Assembly: GCF_003864255.1 (NCBI RefSeq) | Contig: NZ_QWEZ01000001.1 | Span: 1,550,001-1,614,000 of the forward strand | Source of the DNA: Aestuariirhabdus litorea | Lineage (GTDB): Bacteria > Pseudomonadota > Gammaproteobacteria > Pseudomonadales > Aestuariirhabdaceae | DNA length: 64,000 nt | Direction: 5' to 3' | Shown here: positions 36,305 to 46,351 of the stretch, in pieces | Layout of the letters: each line of letters opens with the position of its first letter | Position numbering within the stretch: the stretch's first letter is position 1 | The notes under the pieces: generated by a model | The model's input: the letters and a program-made list of their open reading frames with translations, nothing else | Told to the model about the DNA's origin: nothing | The model's database searches: none | Program-made: the position numbers and the translations under genes

Positions 36305-37723
36305 CTAGATAGCCAGCGCCCGATTGGCCCGCCGCAGTACCTCCTGCAGACTCTGGAACTGGACCGGCTCCAGCCCAACCCCGCTGACCCGATTATCGGC
36401 ATAGACCACACCAATTACCCGCCGAGAGGTGAAAAGGGCTCCGCAAAAGCACTGCTGCCCCCCCGTCACCGCCTTGGCCTGTGCCGAGTCGTACAGGTCC
36501 CGCAAGCCAACGCTGCCCGGAATACCCAACCACAGGGTTTCTCGATAGCGCATCACGTAACCAAAGAGGTCATCGGTTCGCTTGAGGCTTTTCGGCAGAT
36601 CCTCCGCCCGATCCGCTACCCGACTGTAGTGCAACATCAGGGGCTGCTGCTCACGCGGCTGCAGAAAGATACCAACCCGCTCGACGCCTGCCCCCTCGTG
36701 AAGGGCCGTCAGAACTGCGGCCGCCAACCGGTTCAGGTCTACCGATTCCTCCTGCATGGCGGTGATCAGGTCCAGTTGCTCTTTCAAGGTTTCCCGGTCC
36801 GCCTTCAGCAACGGCGTACAGCGATCCTGTAGCTTCTCCCGGATCGTCTGGGTATCAGGAGCAGGAATCAGCTCAACCAGCTTGTCCACCCCAAAGCTAC
36901 CCACCACTTGCATCGACTCTTCGGCGTTCTTGAGGACCAAAGCCTCAACCTCTTCAGGCTCCGCCTTGGTGAGGCGAGCGATCTCCTCGAACAGTTTCGG
37001 AATTTTGGGGTTATCCCAGCCCTCCATGGCGGCACGACTGACCTCGTTACCCAATACCACGCAACGCCCAAGGCCACCCAGCCGGGCTGCGGGAGCAAAG
37101 CTCTGGTTAAGCAGCTCGCTCAAACCCCAGTTTTTTGCCAGCCCCTCGGTTAACTCACGGAAGCTGACTCCCAACTCCTCGGCAACAACCTCATCCGCCC
37201 CTTCGGGCTGGTGAATAAGCTGGCTGTACAGCTGCAGGCTGACACGGTCCTTCAGCGCCCAAAAGCAGAGCTCTCCCAGGTTGTAGAGCAAGGCGGCGAT
37301 AAACACCTCCTCCTGCTTTCGACGATCCACATAACCTGAAATATTTTTGGCCTGAACTGCGGCATGGAAGGAGAGTGCCAGGCAGTAATAAAGGCGATCG
37401 GGTGGATCTTCGCCCATCAGCTGCTCAATCACCATGACGGAGACGCAGAGCATCTTGACCGCCTTGAGCCCCAGCAACACGATGGCGCGGCTAACGGTAT
37501 TAATGGGGGTTTTACTGGGGTTGTAATAGACCGTGTTGGCGGCTTTGAGGAGACTGGCGGTCAGCGAGGCATCCTTCATGATGACATCCGCCATCTGTTG
37601 GATGGTGGCCATATCCTGATGGTCGGTCAACGCCTCAAACTCATGCAATACAGAGGAGATAGCGGGCATCTTCAGCTCTTCAAACCGCTGCAACCAGTAG
37701 CTCCGCCCTTTTCCCTTTTCCAT
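36305..37723 (-). CDS. HDOD-domain signalling protein with a GAF-like C-terminus
   Basis: A 472-residue cytosolic protein with an HDOD domain in its first half (about 15-215: ALTDHQDMATIQQMADVI and the conserved KDASLTASLLKAANT and AIVLLGLKAVK segments). HDOD is a degenerate HD phosphohydrolase and usually works as a protein interaction or nucleotide-sensing module. The second half (about 320-470) resembles a GAF-type sensor. No catalytic HD pair or DNA-binding domain is visible. The start at 37723 is an ATG; a GTG 15 bases earlier is possible. It is convergent with mltD. Confidence 0.8.
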   Translation of the reverse strand: MEKGKGRSYWLQRFEELKMPAISSVLHEFEALTDHQDMATIQQMADVIMKDASLTASLLKAANTVYYNPSKTPINTVSRAIVLLGLKAVKMLCVSVMVIEQLMGEDPPDRLYYCLALSFHAAVQAKNISGYVDRRKQEEVFIAALLYNLGELCFWALKDRVSLQLYSQLIHQPEGADEVVAEELGVSFRELTEGLAKNWGLSELLNQSFAPAARLGGLGRCVVLGNEVSRAAMEGWDNPKIPKLFEEIARLTKAEPEEVEALVLKNAEESMQVVGSFGVDKLVELIPAPDTQTIREKLQDRCTPLLKADRETLKEQLDLITAMQEESVDLNRLAAAVLTALHEGAGVERVGIFLQPREQQPLMLHYSRVADRAEDLPKSLKRTDDLFGYVMRYRETLWLGIPGSVGLRDLYDSAQAKAVTGGQQCFCGALFTSRRVIGVVYADNRVSGVGLEPVQFQSLQEVLRRANRALAI

Positions 37724-37871
37724 CAATCTGATATCCACCTTAATCTAAACCAGCGCCTCGCCGGATGCGCAGTCTGGTGCAGAACACGAAAGTCAGGCCA
37801 TTCCTAACCCTAACAAACTGAAATGATTATAAATACTTTATCGCTTTACCGCTTCCTGTTACGGTAATTCT

Positions 37872-39743
37872 TTGATCTTACCCTATGGAAAAACGCCCGC
37901 CTTGCACCTGCACAGAGCTTATCTACTTCTGCGCCCCCTGCTGCTGATCGCCTGCCTTTTTCCCGCTATCGGGTCTGCAGAGCAGTCAATCCAAAGCCAC
38001 GGGCTATCCCTCTATGGAGAGCCCAAGTACCCGGTGGATTTCCACCACCTCGACTACGTCAACCCGGATGCCCCCAAGGGGGGATCGGTGCGTTTTATGG
38101 CGACTGGAACCTTCGACACCCTTAACCCTTATACACTGAAGGGGCTGAGCCCGGTCAACACCCCGGGATTTTTCCTGTACGGAGTATCCGAAAGCAACGA
38201 AACACTGATGGCGGGCACTGACAGCATGACCCGCTCCGGCGATGAACCCCTCACCGCCTACGGGCTCATAGCAGAGCGTATTGAGTACCCCGCCGACTTC
38301 AGCTGGATCAGCTTCCACCTGCGCCCCGAAGCGCGATTTCATGACGGCAGCCTGATATTGGCGACCGATGTTGGTTTTTCCTTCAACACCCTGATCGCCG
38401 AAGGCCACCCCCGCTACCGCGCCCTTTACCGAAATGTGACCTCGGCAGAGGTTATCGCCGAGCGCAGCATACGATTTAACCTGCAGGGAAACAACCGGCG
38501 CCGCCTGGCCATCAGTCTGGGTGAACTGCCGGTGTTCTCCGAGCGTTACTGGCGCGAGCGAACGTTCGCTGCCACCACACTGGAGCCCCCGCTGGGGAGC
38601 GGACCCTACCGCATCAGTGCCGTCGACCCCGGACGCTCAATCACCTTCGAACGGGTCGAGGACTATTGGGGAAGCGATCTGGCGATCAACCGGGGGCGCA
38701 ACAACTTCGACCGGATACGGTTTGACTTTTACCGGGACCTTACGGTGGCCTTTGAGGCGTTCAAAGCGGGGCAATATGACATCCACCTCGAGTACATCTC
38801 TAAAAACTGGGCCACCGGATACGACTTTATCGACAAGCACCCCGGTGAAGTGATCAAACGCGAGATCCCGGATGCCAACCCCGCCAACGCCCAGGGGTTT
38901 GTTTTCAACACCCGCCTGCCCCTCTTTTCTGACCGACGGGTACGCGAAGCACTGACCCTGATGTTCGACTTCGAGTGGGTCAACCAGAGCCTCTTTTACG
39001 GAGCCTACCGGCGCAGCAACTCCTACTTTGCCAACAGCATTCTGGCCAGCAGGGAACTCCCACCGCCCGAGGAGCGGGCACTATTGGAGGGCCTGGACAG
39101 CCTTGACCCACGCCTCTTCAACCAGCCTTTCCAGTTACCGGTTACCCGAGGCGACGGTAACCAGCGAGTACAGATGCGCCAGGCACTGGCACTGCTGAAG
39201 GAGGCGGGCTGGAGTCTCAGACAGGGGCAGTTGGTCCACCAACGGACCGGCCACCCCTTTCGCTTCGAGTTCCTGATCCGCCAACAATCCCTCGGCCGGG
39301 TTTTGGTGCCCTACCAGCAGAGCCTGAAAAAGATCGGCATTGATATGGAGATCCGGTTGATCGACAGCGCCCAGTACAAGAACCGGATGGACAGCTTCGA
39401 CTTCGAGATGACCACCATCGTGCTAGGTCAATCCCTCACTCCCGGCAATGAGCTACGCCAATATTTTCACTCCGCCAACGCCAATATCCAGGGCAGCCAG
39501 AACTACGCCGGCATCGACAATCCGGCGGTCGACAGTCTGGTCGAACGCATTCTGTCGGCCGCAAGCCTCGAAGAGTTGGGCGTGGCAACCAGGGCACTTG
39601 ATCGAGTCCTTTTATGGCAGTATTACATGGTCCCCAACTGGTATATTGCCAGCCATCGTGTAGCCTACTGGAACCGCTTCGGGTTTCCGCAGTCTACCCC
39701 CCCATACGACCTGAGCCTGAGTACCTGGTGGGTAACACCCTGA
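37872..39743 (+). CDS. Peptide ABC transporter substrate-binding protein (YejA-like), copy 1
   Basis: A 623-residue periplasmic binding protein of the SBP_bac_5 family, with a signal peptide (LLLRPLLLIACLFPAIGSAE) and the YejA-style opening GLSLYGEPKYPVDF followed by YVNPDAPKGGSVRF. There is no ATG: the frame is read from TTG 37872, and TTG 37902 would give a cleaner signal peptide. It is the first of two tandem binding-protein genes of identical length before yejB, and the two proteins align throughout. It may bind a different peptide class from copy 2. Probably imports oligopeptides through YejBEF. Confidence 0.88.
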   Translation: MILPYGKTPALHLHRAYLLLRPLLLIACLFPAIGSAEQSIQSHGLSLYGEPKYPVDFHHLDYVNPDAPKGGSVRFMATGTFDTLNPYTLKGLSPVNTPGFFLYGVSESNETLMAGTDSMTRSGDEPLTAYGLIAERIEYPADFSWISFHLRPEARFHDGSLILATDVGFSFNTLIAEGHPRYRALYRNVTSAEVIAERSIRFNLQGNNRRRLAISLGELPVFSERYWRERTFAATTLEPPLGSGPYRISAVDPGRSITFERVEDYWGSDLAINRGRNNFDRIRFDFYRDLTVAFEAFKAGQYDIHLEYISKNWATGYDFIDKHPGEVIKREIPDANPANAQGFVFNTRLPLFSDRRVREALTLMFDFEWVNQSLFYGAYRRSNSYFANSILASRELPPPEERALLEGLDSLDPRLFNQPFQLPVTRGDGNQRVQMRQALALLKEAGWSLRQGQLVHQRTGHPFRFEFLIRQQSLGRVLVPYQQSLKKIGIDMEIRLIDSAQYKNRMDSFDFEMTTIVLGQSLTPGNELRQYFHSANANIQGSQNYAGIDNPAVDSLVERILSAASLEELGVATRALDRVLLWQYYMVPNWYIASHRVAYWNRFGFPQSTPPYDLSLSTWWVTP

Positions 39744-39770
39744 GCATCGTTATTAAGGAATACTGCTGTA

Positions 39771-41642
39771 ATGAGATTAACTGTCATCATTCAAGCGCTG
39801 CTGGGTGCGGTGCTATCGATCAACGCTCTTCTGCTGAGCGCAAGTGAACTCCCCAAGGTGCACAACAGTCATGGCATCGCCATGCACGGCTCGCCCAAAT
39901 ATGCGCAAGGCTTCACCCACTTTGAGTACGCCAATCCCGAGGCCCCTAAGGGTGGGCTGTTGCGTCTTGCGGTGATCAGCAGTGGCGGCTTTGATAGCCT
40001 TAACCCCTTTATCGTCAAAGGGATATCAGCTGCCGGTATCGGCTACCTGGGATCCAGCTATCTCTATGAGTCGCTGACCTCCCGCTCCAATGACGAGGCG
40101 TTCACCGAGTATGGCCGTATTGCCGAGCGCATCGAGTGGCCGGATGATCGCTCCTGGGTGACCTTTCACCTGAACCCAAAGGCCCGTTTTCACGACGGTG
40201 AACCGATCACCGCTGAGGATGTCTCCTACACCTTCGAGCTGCTCACCACCCAGGGACACCCGCTCTACCGCACCTATTACAAAAATGTGAAGCAGGTGTC
40301 GGTGATCGACACGCGGACCATACGTTTTGATTTCGAGGCGGGGGACAATCGCGAACTGGTCCTGATCGTTGGCCAGATGCCGATTCTGCCCAAGCACTAC
40401 TGGCAAGAACGCGATTTCAATAGCACCGGACTGGAGCCGCCACTGGGAAGCGGCCCCTACCGCATTAAAAGCGTCGATGCCGGGCGTTCCATTAGCTACG
40501 AGCGGGTAAAGGATTATTGGGGCGCAGACCTTCCTATCAACCGCGGCCATTACAATTTCGATGAGATTCGCTTCGACTATTACCGTGATGACACCGTCGC
40601 CATAGAGGCTCTGCGGGCCGGAGAGTACGACTACCGGGAGGAGAACAGTGCGCGCAACTGGGCCACGCTTTACGAAGGGAAACCCTTCGAGCAGCAGCTA
40701 ATGGTCAAGGAGGCGCTACCCAACAGCAACCCTACCGGCATGCAGGGGTTCGTATACAACACACGCCGGGAGCTGTTCAGCGACCCCCGTGTTCGCGAGG
40801 CTCTGGCCTACGCCTTTGATTTCGAGTGGACCAACAGGAACCTCTTCTACAGCGCCTACACCCGAACTGAAAGCTATTTTTCAAACTCAGAGCTGGCCGC
40901 CCGTGGACTGCCTTCGGAAGAGGAGCTTGAACTGCTCAACCCCTACCGCGACCAGCTGCCTGAAAGGGTTTTCAGCGAAGCCTACCACCCACCAAAAACT
41001 GCCGGCGATGGCAACATCCGGCGTAACCTGGGTATCGCCATGCGCCTGCTCAAGGAGGCAGGTTGGGAGATCAGGAACAAACAGTTGACCCACTCGGCAA
41101 CAGGAAAAACCTTCACCTTTGAGATGTTGCTGACCAGCCAGGCTTTCGAGCGGGTCGTTTTACCCTTCAAGAAGAATCTGGAGCGGCTAGGAATCACCAT
41201 GGAAGTGCGGATGGTGGACACCCAGCAATACATCCAGCGGGTACGCAGCTTCGATTTTGATATGATCGTAGGCGGCTTTGGGCAGTCCAGCTCCCCCGGT
41301 AATGAGCAGCGCGATTTCTGGCACTCCAGCCAGGCCGACCACCAGGGTAGCCGCAACCAGATCGGCATCCAGAACCCGGTCATTGATGGGCTGATCGACA
41401 CCCTGATCGCCGCCGGCAGTCGCGAGGAGCTGATCACGGCAACCCGCGCACTGGACCGGGTCCTGCTGTGGAATTTTTATGTGATTCCCAACTGGCACAT
41501 CACCAGCGACCGTATCATCTACTGGAACAAGTTCGGTCGTCCGCAGCAACTGCCGGAGTACGGCGTGTCCCTAGACACATGGTGGTACGACGCCAGCAAG
41601 GCGGCTCGTATCAATAACCCACAAACCAACTCAACGAACTAA
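39771..41642 (+). CDS. yejA: Peptide ABC transporter substrate-binding protein (YejA-like), copy 2
   Basis: A 623-residue periplasmic binding protein paralogous to its upstream neighbour: same opening [28 protein letters not shown] and C-terminal segments [17 protein letters not shown]. The N-terminal hydrophobic stretch to about residue 24 is a signal peptide ending ...LLLSASE. A clear AAGGAA ribosome site precedes the ATG. It is eight bases upstream of yejB, so it is the more likely dedicated partner of the transporter, which in enterobacteria imports peptides and the microcin C antibiotic. Confidence 0.9.
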   Translation: MRLTVIIQALLGAVLSINALLLSASELPKVHNSHGIAMHGSPKYAQGFTHFEYANPEAPKGGLLRLAVISSGGFDSLNPFIVKGISAAGIGYLGSSYLYESLTSRSNDEAFTEYGRIAERIEWPDDRSWVTFHLNPKARFHDGEPITAEDVSYTFELLTTQGHPLYRTYYKNVKQVSVIDTRTIRFDFEAGDNRELVLIVGQMPILPKHYWQERDFNSTGLEPPLGSGPYRIKSVDAGRSISYERVKDYWGADLPINRGHYNFDEIRFDYYRDDTVAIEALRAGEYDYREENSARNWATLYEGKPFEQQLMVKEALPNSNPTGMQGFVYNTRRELFSDPRVREALAYAFDFEWTNRNLFYSAYTRTESYFSNSELAARGLPSEEELELLNPYRDQLPERVFSEAYHPPKTAGDGNIRRNLGIAMRLLKEAGWEIRNKQLTHSATGKTFTFEMLLTSQAFERVVLPFKKNLERLGITMEVRMVDTQQYIQRVRSFDFDMIVGGFGQSSSPGNEQRDFWHSSQADHQGSRNQIGIQNPVIDGLIDTLIAAGSREELITATRALDRVLLWNFYVIPNWHITSDRIIYWNKFGRPQQLPEYGVSLDTWWYDASKAARINNPQTNSTN

Positions 41643-41650
41643 GCACACCG

Positions 41651-42727
41651 ATGCTCGCCTACATTATTCGACGTCTGCTGCTGATCATCCCAACCCTGTT
41701 TGGGATCATGCTGATCAACTTCGTTATCATCCAGGCGGCCCCCGGCGGCCCAGTCGAACAGATGCTGGCCAAGCTGCAGGGGATGGAAACCGGCATCGCC
41801 ACCCGCATGGGCGGTGGCAGCGAGGTCAGTAGCAGCTCGGAGGGGGGGTACCGGGGCGCCCAGGGGCTGGACCCACAGCTGGTTGAGGATATCAAAAAGC
41901 TGTACGGGTTCGATAAACCGGCCCACGAACGCTTCTGGCTGATGCTCAAGAGTTATCTGGTGTTCGACTTCGGCGACAGCTTCTACCGGGACGAATCGGT
42001 CATCGGCCTGATCGTCGAAAAGCTGCCCGTCTCCATCTCGCTGGGGTTGTGGACTACCTTGCTGGTTTACCTGATCTCGATTCCACTGGGGATCAAAAAG
42101 GCGGTGCGCCATGGCACCCCCTTCGATGTGGCAACCAGCACCCTGATCATCATCGGTTATGCGATTCCGGGCTTTCTCTTTGCCATACTCCTGATCGTCT
42201 ATTTCGCCGGGGGCAGTTATCTTGACTGGTTCCCCCTACGAGGGCTCACCTCGCCGGATTTTGACCAGATGGGCACCCTGGAGAAGCTGCTAGACTACCT
42301 CTGGCACATGGTACTGCCGGTCACAGCCATGGTGATCGGCGGTTTCGCCACCCTCACCATGTTGACGAAAAACTCCTTCCTGGACGAGATTCACAAGCAA
42401 TATGTACTCACCGCCCGTGCCAAAGGGCTGGCCGAGCGTCAGGTGCTCTACGGCCACGTATTCCGCAACGCCATGCTGCTGATCATTGCCGGTCTGCCGG
42501 CCGCCCTGGTGGGGATCTTTTTTACCAGCTCACTGCTCATCGAGGTCATCTTCTCGCTGGACGGACTCGGCCTGCTCGGCTTCGAATCCGCACTCAACCG
42601 CGACTATCCGGTGGTGTTTGGCACCCTCTTCATCTTCACCCTGATCGGTCTGCTGCTCAAGTTGGTGGGGGACATTACCTACACCCTGGTTGATCCGCGG
42701 ATCGACTTCGACAGCCGGGAGGGTTAA
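41651..42727 (+). CDS. yejB: ABC transporter permease YejB
   Basis: Inner-membrane permease of the Yej oligopeptide importer. The 358-residue protein has an N-terminal membrane segment ([20 protein letters not shown]), an extended periplasmic loop rich in Gly and Ser (about 45-80), then the membrane core with the ABC permease EAA loop around [20 protein letters not shown], which docks with the ATPase. It overlaps nothing but is 2 nt before yejE, implying one operon. Confidence 0.93.
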   Translation: MLAYIIRRLLLIIPTLFGIMLINFVIIQAAPGGPVEQMLAKLQGMETGIATRMGGGSEVSSSSEGGYRGAQGLDPQLVEDIKKLYGFDKPAHERFWLMLKSYLVFDFGDSFYRDESVIGLIVEKLPVSISLGLWTTLLVYLISIPLGIKKAVRHGTPFDVATSTLIIIGYAIPGFLFAILLIVYFAGGSYLDWFPLRGLTSPDFDQMGTLEKLLDYLWHMVLPVTAMVIGGFATLTMLTKNSFLDEIHKQYVLTARAKGLAERQVLYGHVFRNAMLLIIAGLPAALVGIFFTSSLLIEVIFSLDGLGLLGFESALNRDYPVVFGTLFIFTLIGLLLKLVGDITYTLVDPRIDFDSREG

Positions 42728-42729
42728 TC

Positions 42730-43761
42730 GTGAGAGTGCGACTTAGCCCCATCAACCACCGTCGCTGGCAAATATTTGTCGCCAACAAACGCGGGTATTA
42801 CTCGCTTTGGGTGTTTGGTCTGCTGTTTTTTATCACACTGGGCGCCGAGTTCATCGCCAACGACAAGCCCCTGCTGGTCCAGTACAACAACGAGTGGTTC
42901 TTCCCCGTGCTCAAAGCCTACCCTGAAACCCGCTTTGGGGGCGAATTCGAGACCGAGGCGGACTACCGTGACGAGTACGTTGCCGGCTTGATCAATGAAC
43001 AGGGGTGGATGCTGTGGCCGCCGATTCCCTACAGCTATGACACCATCATCTACAACCTGCCAACGCCGGCCCCCTCCCCCCCCAGTACCGATAACTGGCT
43101 GGGAAGCGATGACCAGGCGCGGGATGTGCTGGCGCGGGTGATCTACGGCTTTCGTATCTCGGTCCTCTTTGCCCTGGCCCTTACCCTCACCAGCTCGGTG
43201 ATCGGGGTTGCGGTGGGAGCGATCCAGGGCTATTACGGTGGCAAGATCGACCTCATCGGGCAACGGTTGATCGAGGTTTTTTCGGGCCTCCCGGTTCTCT
43301 ACTTGCTGATCATCCTTTCCAGCTTTGTCACCCCCAACTTCTGGTGGCTGCTGGGGATCATGCTGCTCTTTAGCTGGATGCAGCTGGTTGACCTGGTGCG
43401 GGCGGAATTTTTCCGCGCCCGCAATTTTGAGTACGTTCGCGCCGCCAGGGCCCTGGGGCTTGGTAACGCGGGCATCATATTCCGCCATATACTGCCCAAC
43501 GCCATGGTGGCCACCATCACCTTTATGCCGTTCATACTAACGGCCGCTATCACCACCCTCACCTCCCTAGACTTTCTCGGCTTTGGCCTTCCTGTGGGCT
43601 CACCCTCGCTGGGGGAGCTGGTCGCGCAGGGTAAAAACAACCTCGGGGCCCCCTGGCTGGGCATCTCCGCTTTTATCACCCTCTCGCTCATGCTTACCCT
43701 GCTGGTCTTTATCGGCGAGGCTGCTCGGGATGCCTTTGATCCCAGGAGGCAGATTCAATGA
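42730..43761 (+). CDS. yejE: ABC transporter permease YejE
   Basis: Second permease of the Yej importer, 343 residues with about six membrane segments; the EAA loop is around RARNFEYVRAARALGLGNAG. A long periplasmic insertion follows the first helix (about 50-140, with GWMLWPPIPYSYDT), typical for YejE. Translation starts at GTG 42730 behind GGGAGGG, and its end overlaps the yejF start by four bases, so the genes are translationally coupled. Confidence 0.93.
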   Translation: MRVRLSPINHRRWQIFVANKRGYYSLWVFGLLFFITLGAEFIANDKPLLVQYNNEWFFPVLKAYPETRFGGEFETEADYRDEYVAGLINEQGWMLWPPIPYSYDTIIYNLPTPAPSPPSTDNWLGSDDQARDVLARVIYGFRISVLFALALTLTSSVIGVAVGAIQGYYGGKIDLIGQRLIEVFSGLPVLYLLIILSSFVTPNFWWLLGIMLLFSWMQLVDLVRAEFFRARNFEYVRAARALGLGNAGIIFRHILPNAMVATITFMPFILTAAITTLTSLDFLGFGLPVGSPSLGELVAQGKNNLGAPWLGISAFITLSLMLTLLVFIGEAARDAFDPRRQIQ

Positions 43762-45347
43762 GTACCCCTCTTCTTCAGGTAGAGAAACTGGCCGTCACTT
43801 TCCGTAGCGGAGAGGAGTCGGTGACGGCCGTAGAGGAGATCAGCTTCTCCCTCGAGCGGGGGGAAACCCTGGCGCTGGTGGGAGAAAGCGGCTCCGGAAA
43901 ATCGGTGACGGCCCACTCGATCCTGCAACTGCTCCCCTACCCGACCGCCCAGCATCCTCGGGGCAGCATTTTGCTCGAGGGTAAAGAACTGGTTGGGGCC
44001 GATGAGCCCACCCTGCGTGCGATACGCGGTGACCGCATCAGCATTATTTTCCAGGAGCCGATGACGTCGCTCAATCCGCTGCACAACATCTCCCGCCAGA
44101 TCGGCGAAGTGATCAGCCTCCATCGCGGCGGCGACAAGACCTCCATTCGCAACCGTACCCTCGAGCTGTTGGAGCTGGTTGGCATCCGCGAACCGGAAAA
44201 ACGGCTTCAGGCTTATCCCCACGAACTCTCCGGCGGACAACGCCAACGGGTAATGATCGCTATGGCGCTGGCTAACGAGCCCGACCTGCTGATCGCCGAC
44301 GAGCCCACTACGGCACTGGATGTGACGGTACAGAAACAGATACTCGACCTCCTGCAGGAGCTACAGGCCAAGCTGGGTATGGCCATACTGCTGATCACCC
44401 ACGACCTGCCGATCGTACGCCGGGTAGCCGACCGGGTCTGCGTGATGCACCGGGGGCGTTGTATTGAGCAGGCGGATACCGAAACTATTTTCCAGGCTCC
44501 CAAAGAGGACTACACCCGCCAGCTGATCGGCTCGATCCCCTCCGGCCAGCCCCAGCCGCTGGGCGCTGATCCCTCCCCCTTGCTGAGCGCCCACGACCTC
44601 CGGGTGTGGTTCCCCATTCGCAAAGGGGTTTTGCGACGCACCCGCGATTACGTGAAAGCCGTCGACGGCATCTCCTTCGAGCTTGCCGCCGGCGAAACCC
44701 TGGGCATTGTGGGCGAGAGCGGGTCGGGTAAGTCGACCCTGGGCTTTGCCATCCTTAAGCTGATCGAGAGCCGTGGAGAGATCCTGTTCGACCAGCAACC
44801 CATTCATCCCCTCAACCAGAAGGCCTTTAGGCCGCTGAGAAAAGCGATCCAGATCGTCTTCCAGGACCCCTTTGGCAGCCTCAACCCGCGTATGTCGATT
44901 GGCCAGGTGATCAGTGAGGGGTTGAGCATCCACGGCATCTCCGCGGACGAACAGAAACAGCGGGTGGATGAATCACTGCGCGAGGTAGGGCTCGACCCGA
45001 ATGCAGCCCACCGCTACCCCCACGAGTTTTCCGGTGGCCAACGCCAGCGGGTTGCTATCGCCCGCGCACTGGTGCTCAGGCCACGGCTGATCATCCTTGA
45101 TGAACCCACCTCGGCACTGGATCGCACCGTGCAGATCCAGGTGCTTGAGCTGCTGAAAAACCTTCAGCAAAAGTACGGCATCGCCTATATCTTTATAAGC
45201 CACGACCTGGCGGTGGTGAAATCGATCAGCCATCGGGTACTGGTAATGCAGAACGGCAAGATGGTCGAACAGGGAAGCGCCGAAGCGCTCTTCAACGCCC
45301 CCACCGAACCCTATACCCGGGAGCTTCTGGCTGCGGCCCTGGTCTAG
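43758..45347 (+). CDS. yejF: ABC transporter ATPase YejF (two nucleotide-binding domains)
   Basis: Cytosolic ATPase that powers YejBE. The 529-residue protein has two complete ATP-binding cassettes, each with a Walker A GESGSGKS, a signature (LSGGQRQR and FSGGQRQR), and a Walker B (LLIADEPT and LIILDEPT). The layout OppD-like plus OppF-like in one chain is characteristic of YejF. AGGAGG lies before the ATG. Two identical Walker A loops and both signatures suggest both sites are active. Confidence 0.94.
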   Translation: MSTPLLQVEKLAVTFRSGEESVTAVEEISFSLERGETLALVGESGSGKSVTAHSILQLLPYPTAQHPRGSILLEGKELVGADEPTLRAIRGDRISIIFQEPMTSLNPLHNISRQIGEVISLHRGGDKTSIRNRTLELLELVGIREPEKRLQAYPHELSGGQRQRVMIAMALANEPDLLIADEPTTALDVTVQKQILDLLQELQAKLGMAILLITHDLPIVRRVADRVCVMHRGRCIEQADTETIFQAPKEDYTRQLIGSIPSGQPQPLGADPSPLLSAHDLRVWFPIRKGVLRRTRDYVKAVDGISFELAAGETLGIVGESGSGKSTLGFAILKLIESRGEILFDQQPIHPLNQKAFRPLRKAIQIVFQDPFGSLNPRMSIGQVISEGLSIHGISADEQKQRVDESLREVGLDPNAAHRYPHEFSGGQRQRVAIARALVLRPRLIILDEPTSALDRTVQIQVLELLKNLQQKYGIAYIFISHDLAVVKSISHRVLVMQNGKMVEQGSAEALFNAPTEPYTRELLAAALV

Positions 45348-45475
45348 GAGCGCCTGGCGGGGCGCTTACACAAATACAAACAACCCCCTATCGAACTATA
45401 CAGGCCCTTTCTCTATACTCAGACGGTTCGTTTATAACATTCGTACAGCTTTCGTTTACTACAAAGGAATACGTT

Positions 45476-46282
45476 ATGGGATTTCTCGCCGGAAAGCGCG
45501 TCCTGATTGTCGGGGTCGCCAGTAAGTTATCTATCGCCTCAGGCATCGCGGCCGCCATGCACCGTGAGGGCGCAGAGCTGGCCTTCACCTACCAGAATGA
45601 CAAACTCAAGGGCCGTGTGATCGGCTTTGCTGAAGGCTGGGGATCCTCTGAAGAGCTCTGCTTCCCCTGTGACGTGGCCAACGACGAGGATATCGTCAAC
45701 GTCTTTGCCGAGCTTGGCAAAAAGTGGGACAGCCTGGACTGCATCGTCCACTCTGTTGGCTTTGCCCCCGGCGACCAGCTGGCGGGCGACTTCGTCGATG
45801 TCACCACCCGTGAGGGCTTTCGCATCGCCCACGACATCAGTGCCTATAGCTTTGTCGCCCTGGCCCGCGAAGGCCGTGCCCTGATGCAGGGTCGAAATGG
45901 CTCCCTGCTGACCCTGAGCTACCTGGGTGCCGAGCGCACCATGCCCAACTACAACGTGATGGGGCTGGCCAAGGCCAGCCTCGAGTCCAGCGTGCGCTAC
46001 ATGGCCCGCAGCCTCGGCCCAGAAGGCACCCGAGTCAACGCCATCAGTGCCGGCCCTATCCGTACCCTGGCTGCCTCCGGTATCGCCAGCTTCCGCAAGA
46101 TGCTCTCTTACAATGCCGCACAGACTCCACTCAAGCGTAACGTCACCATCGAAGAGGTGGGTAACGTTGCAGCTTTCCTCTGCTCGGACCTGGCCAGCGG
46201 CGTAAGCGGAGAGATCACCTACGTCGACGGTGGTTTCAACACCACGGCCATGGGCTCACTGGAAGAGGCTACCGAGGAGTAA
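45476..46282 (+). CDS. fabI: Enoyl-[acyl-carrier-protein] reductase (NADH) FabI
   Basis: Catalyses the last reductive step of fatty-acid elongation and is the target of triclosan. The 268-residue short-chain dehydrogenase-like protein carries the FabI-specific N-terminal [14 protein letters not shown] and the Tyr149/Tyr159/Lys166 triad (LSYLG...YNVMGLAKA). The glycine at the triclosan-sensitive position (SVGFAP) is present, so nothing points to resistance. The ribosome site AAAGGAAT is well placed. It ends before a strong bidirectional terminator shared with ppiD. Confidence 0.96.
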   Translation: MGFLAGKRVLIVGVASKLSIASGIAAAMHREGAELAFTYQNDKLKGRVIGFAEGWGSSEELCFPCDVANDEDIVNVFAELGKKWDSLDCIVHSVGFAPGDQLAGDFVDVTTREGFRIAHDISAYSFVALAREGRALMQGRNGSLLTLSYLGAERTMPNYNVMGLAKASLESSVRYMARSLGPEGTRVNAISAGPIRTLAASGIASFRKMLSYNAAQTPLKRNVTIEEVGNVAAFLCSDLASGVSGEITYVDGGFNTTAMGSLEEATEE

Positions 46283-46308
46283 GCTTCGCCCTCAGCCCAA
46301 TAAGCACG

Positions 46309-46343
46309 CAATAAAAAAGGCCGCTAAGCGGCCTTTTTTATTG
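46309..46343. terminator. Bidirectional terminator fabI/ppiD
   Basis: A perfect 16-bp stem, GGCCGC/GCGGCC core with six A and six T flanks and a TAA loop, between two convergent genes. Confidence 0.93.
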
Positions 46344-46351
46344 GCAAGGGG

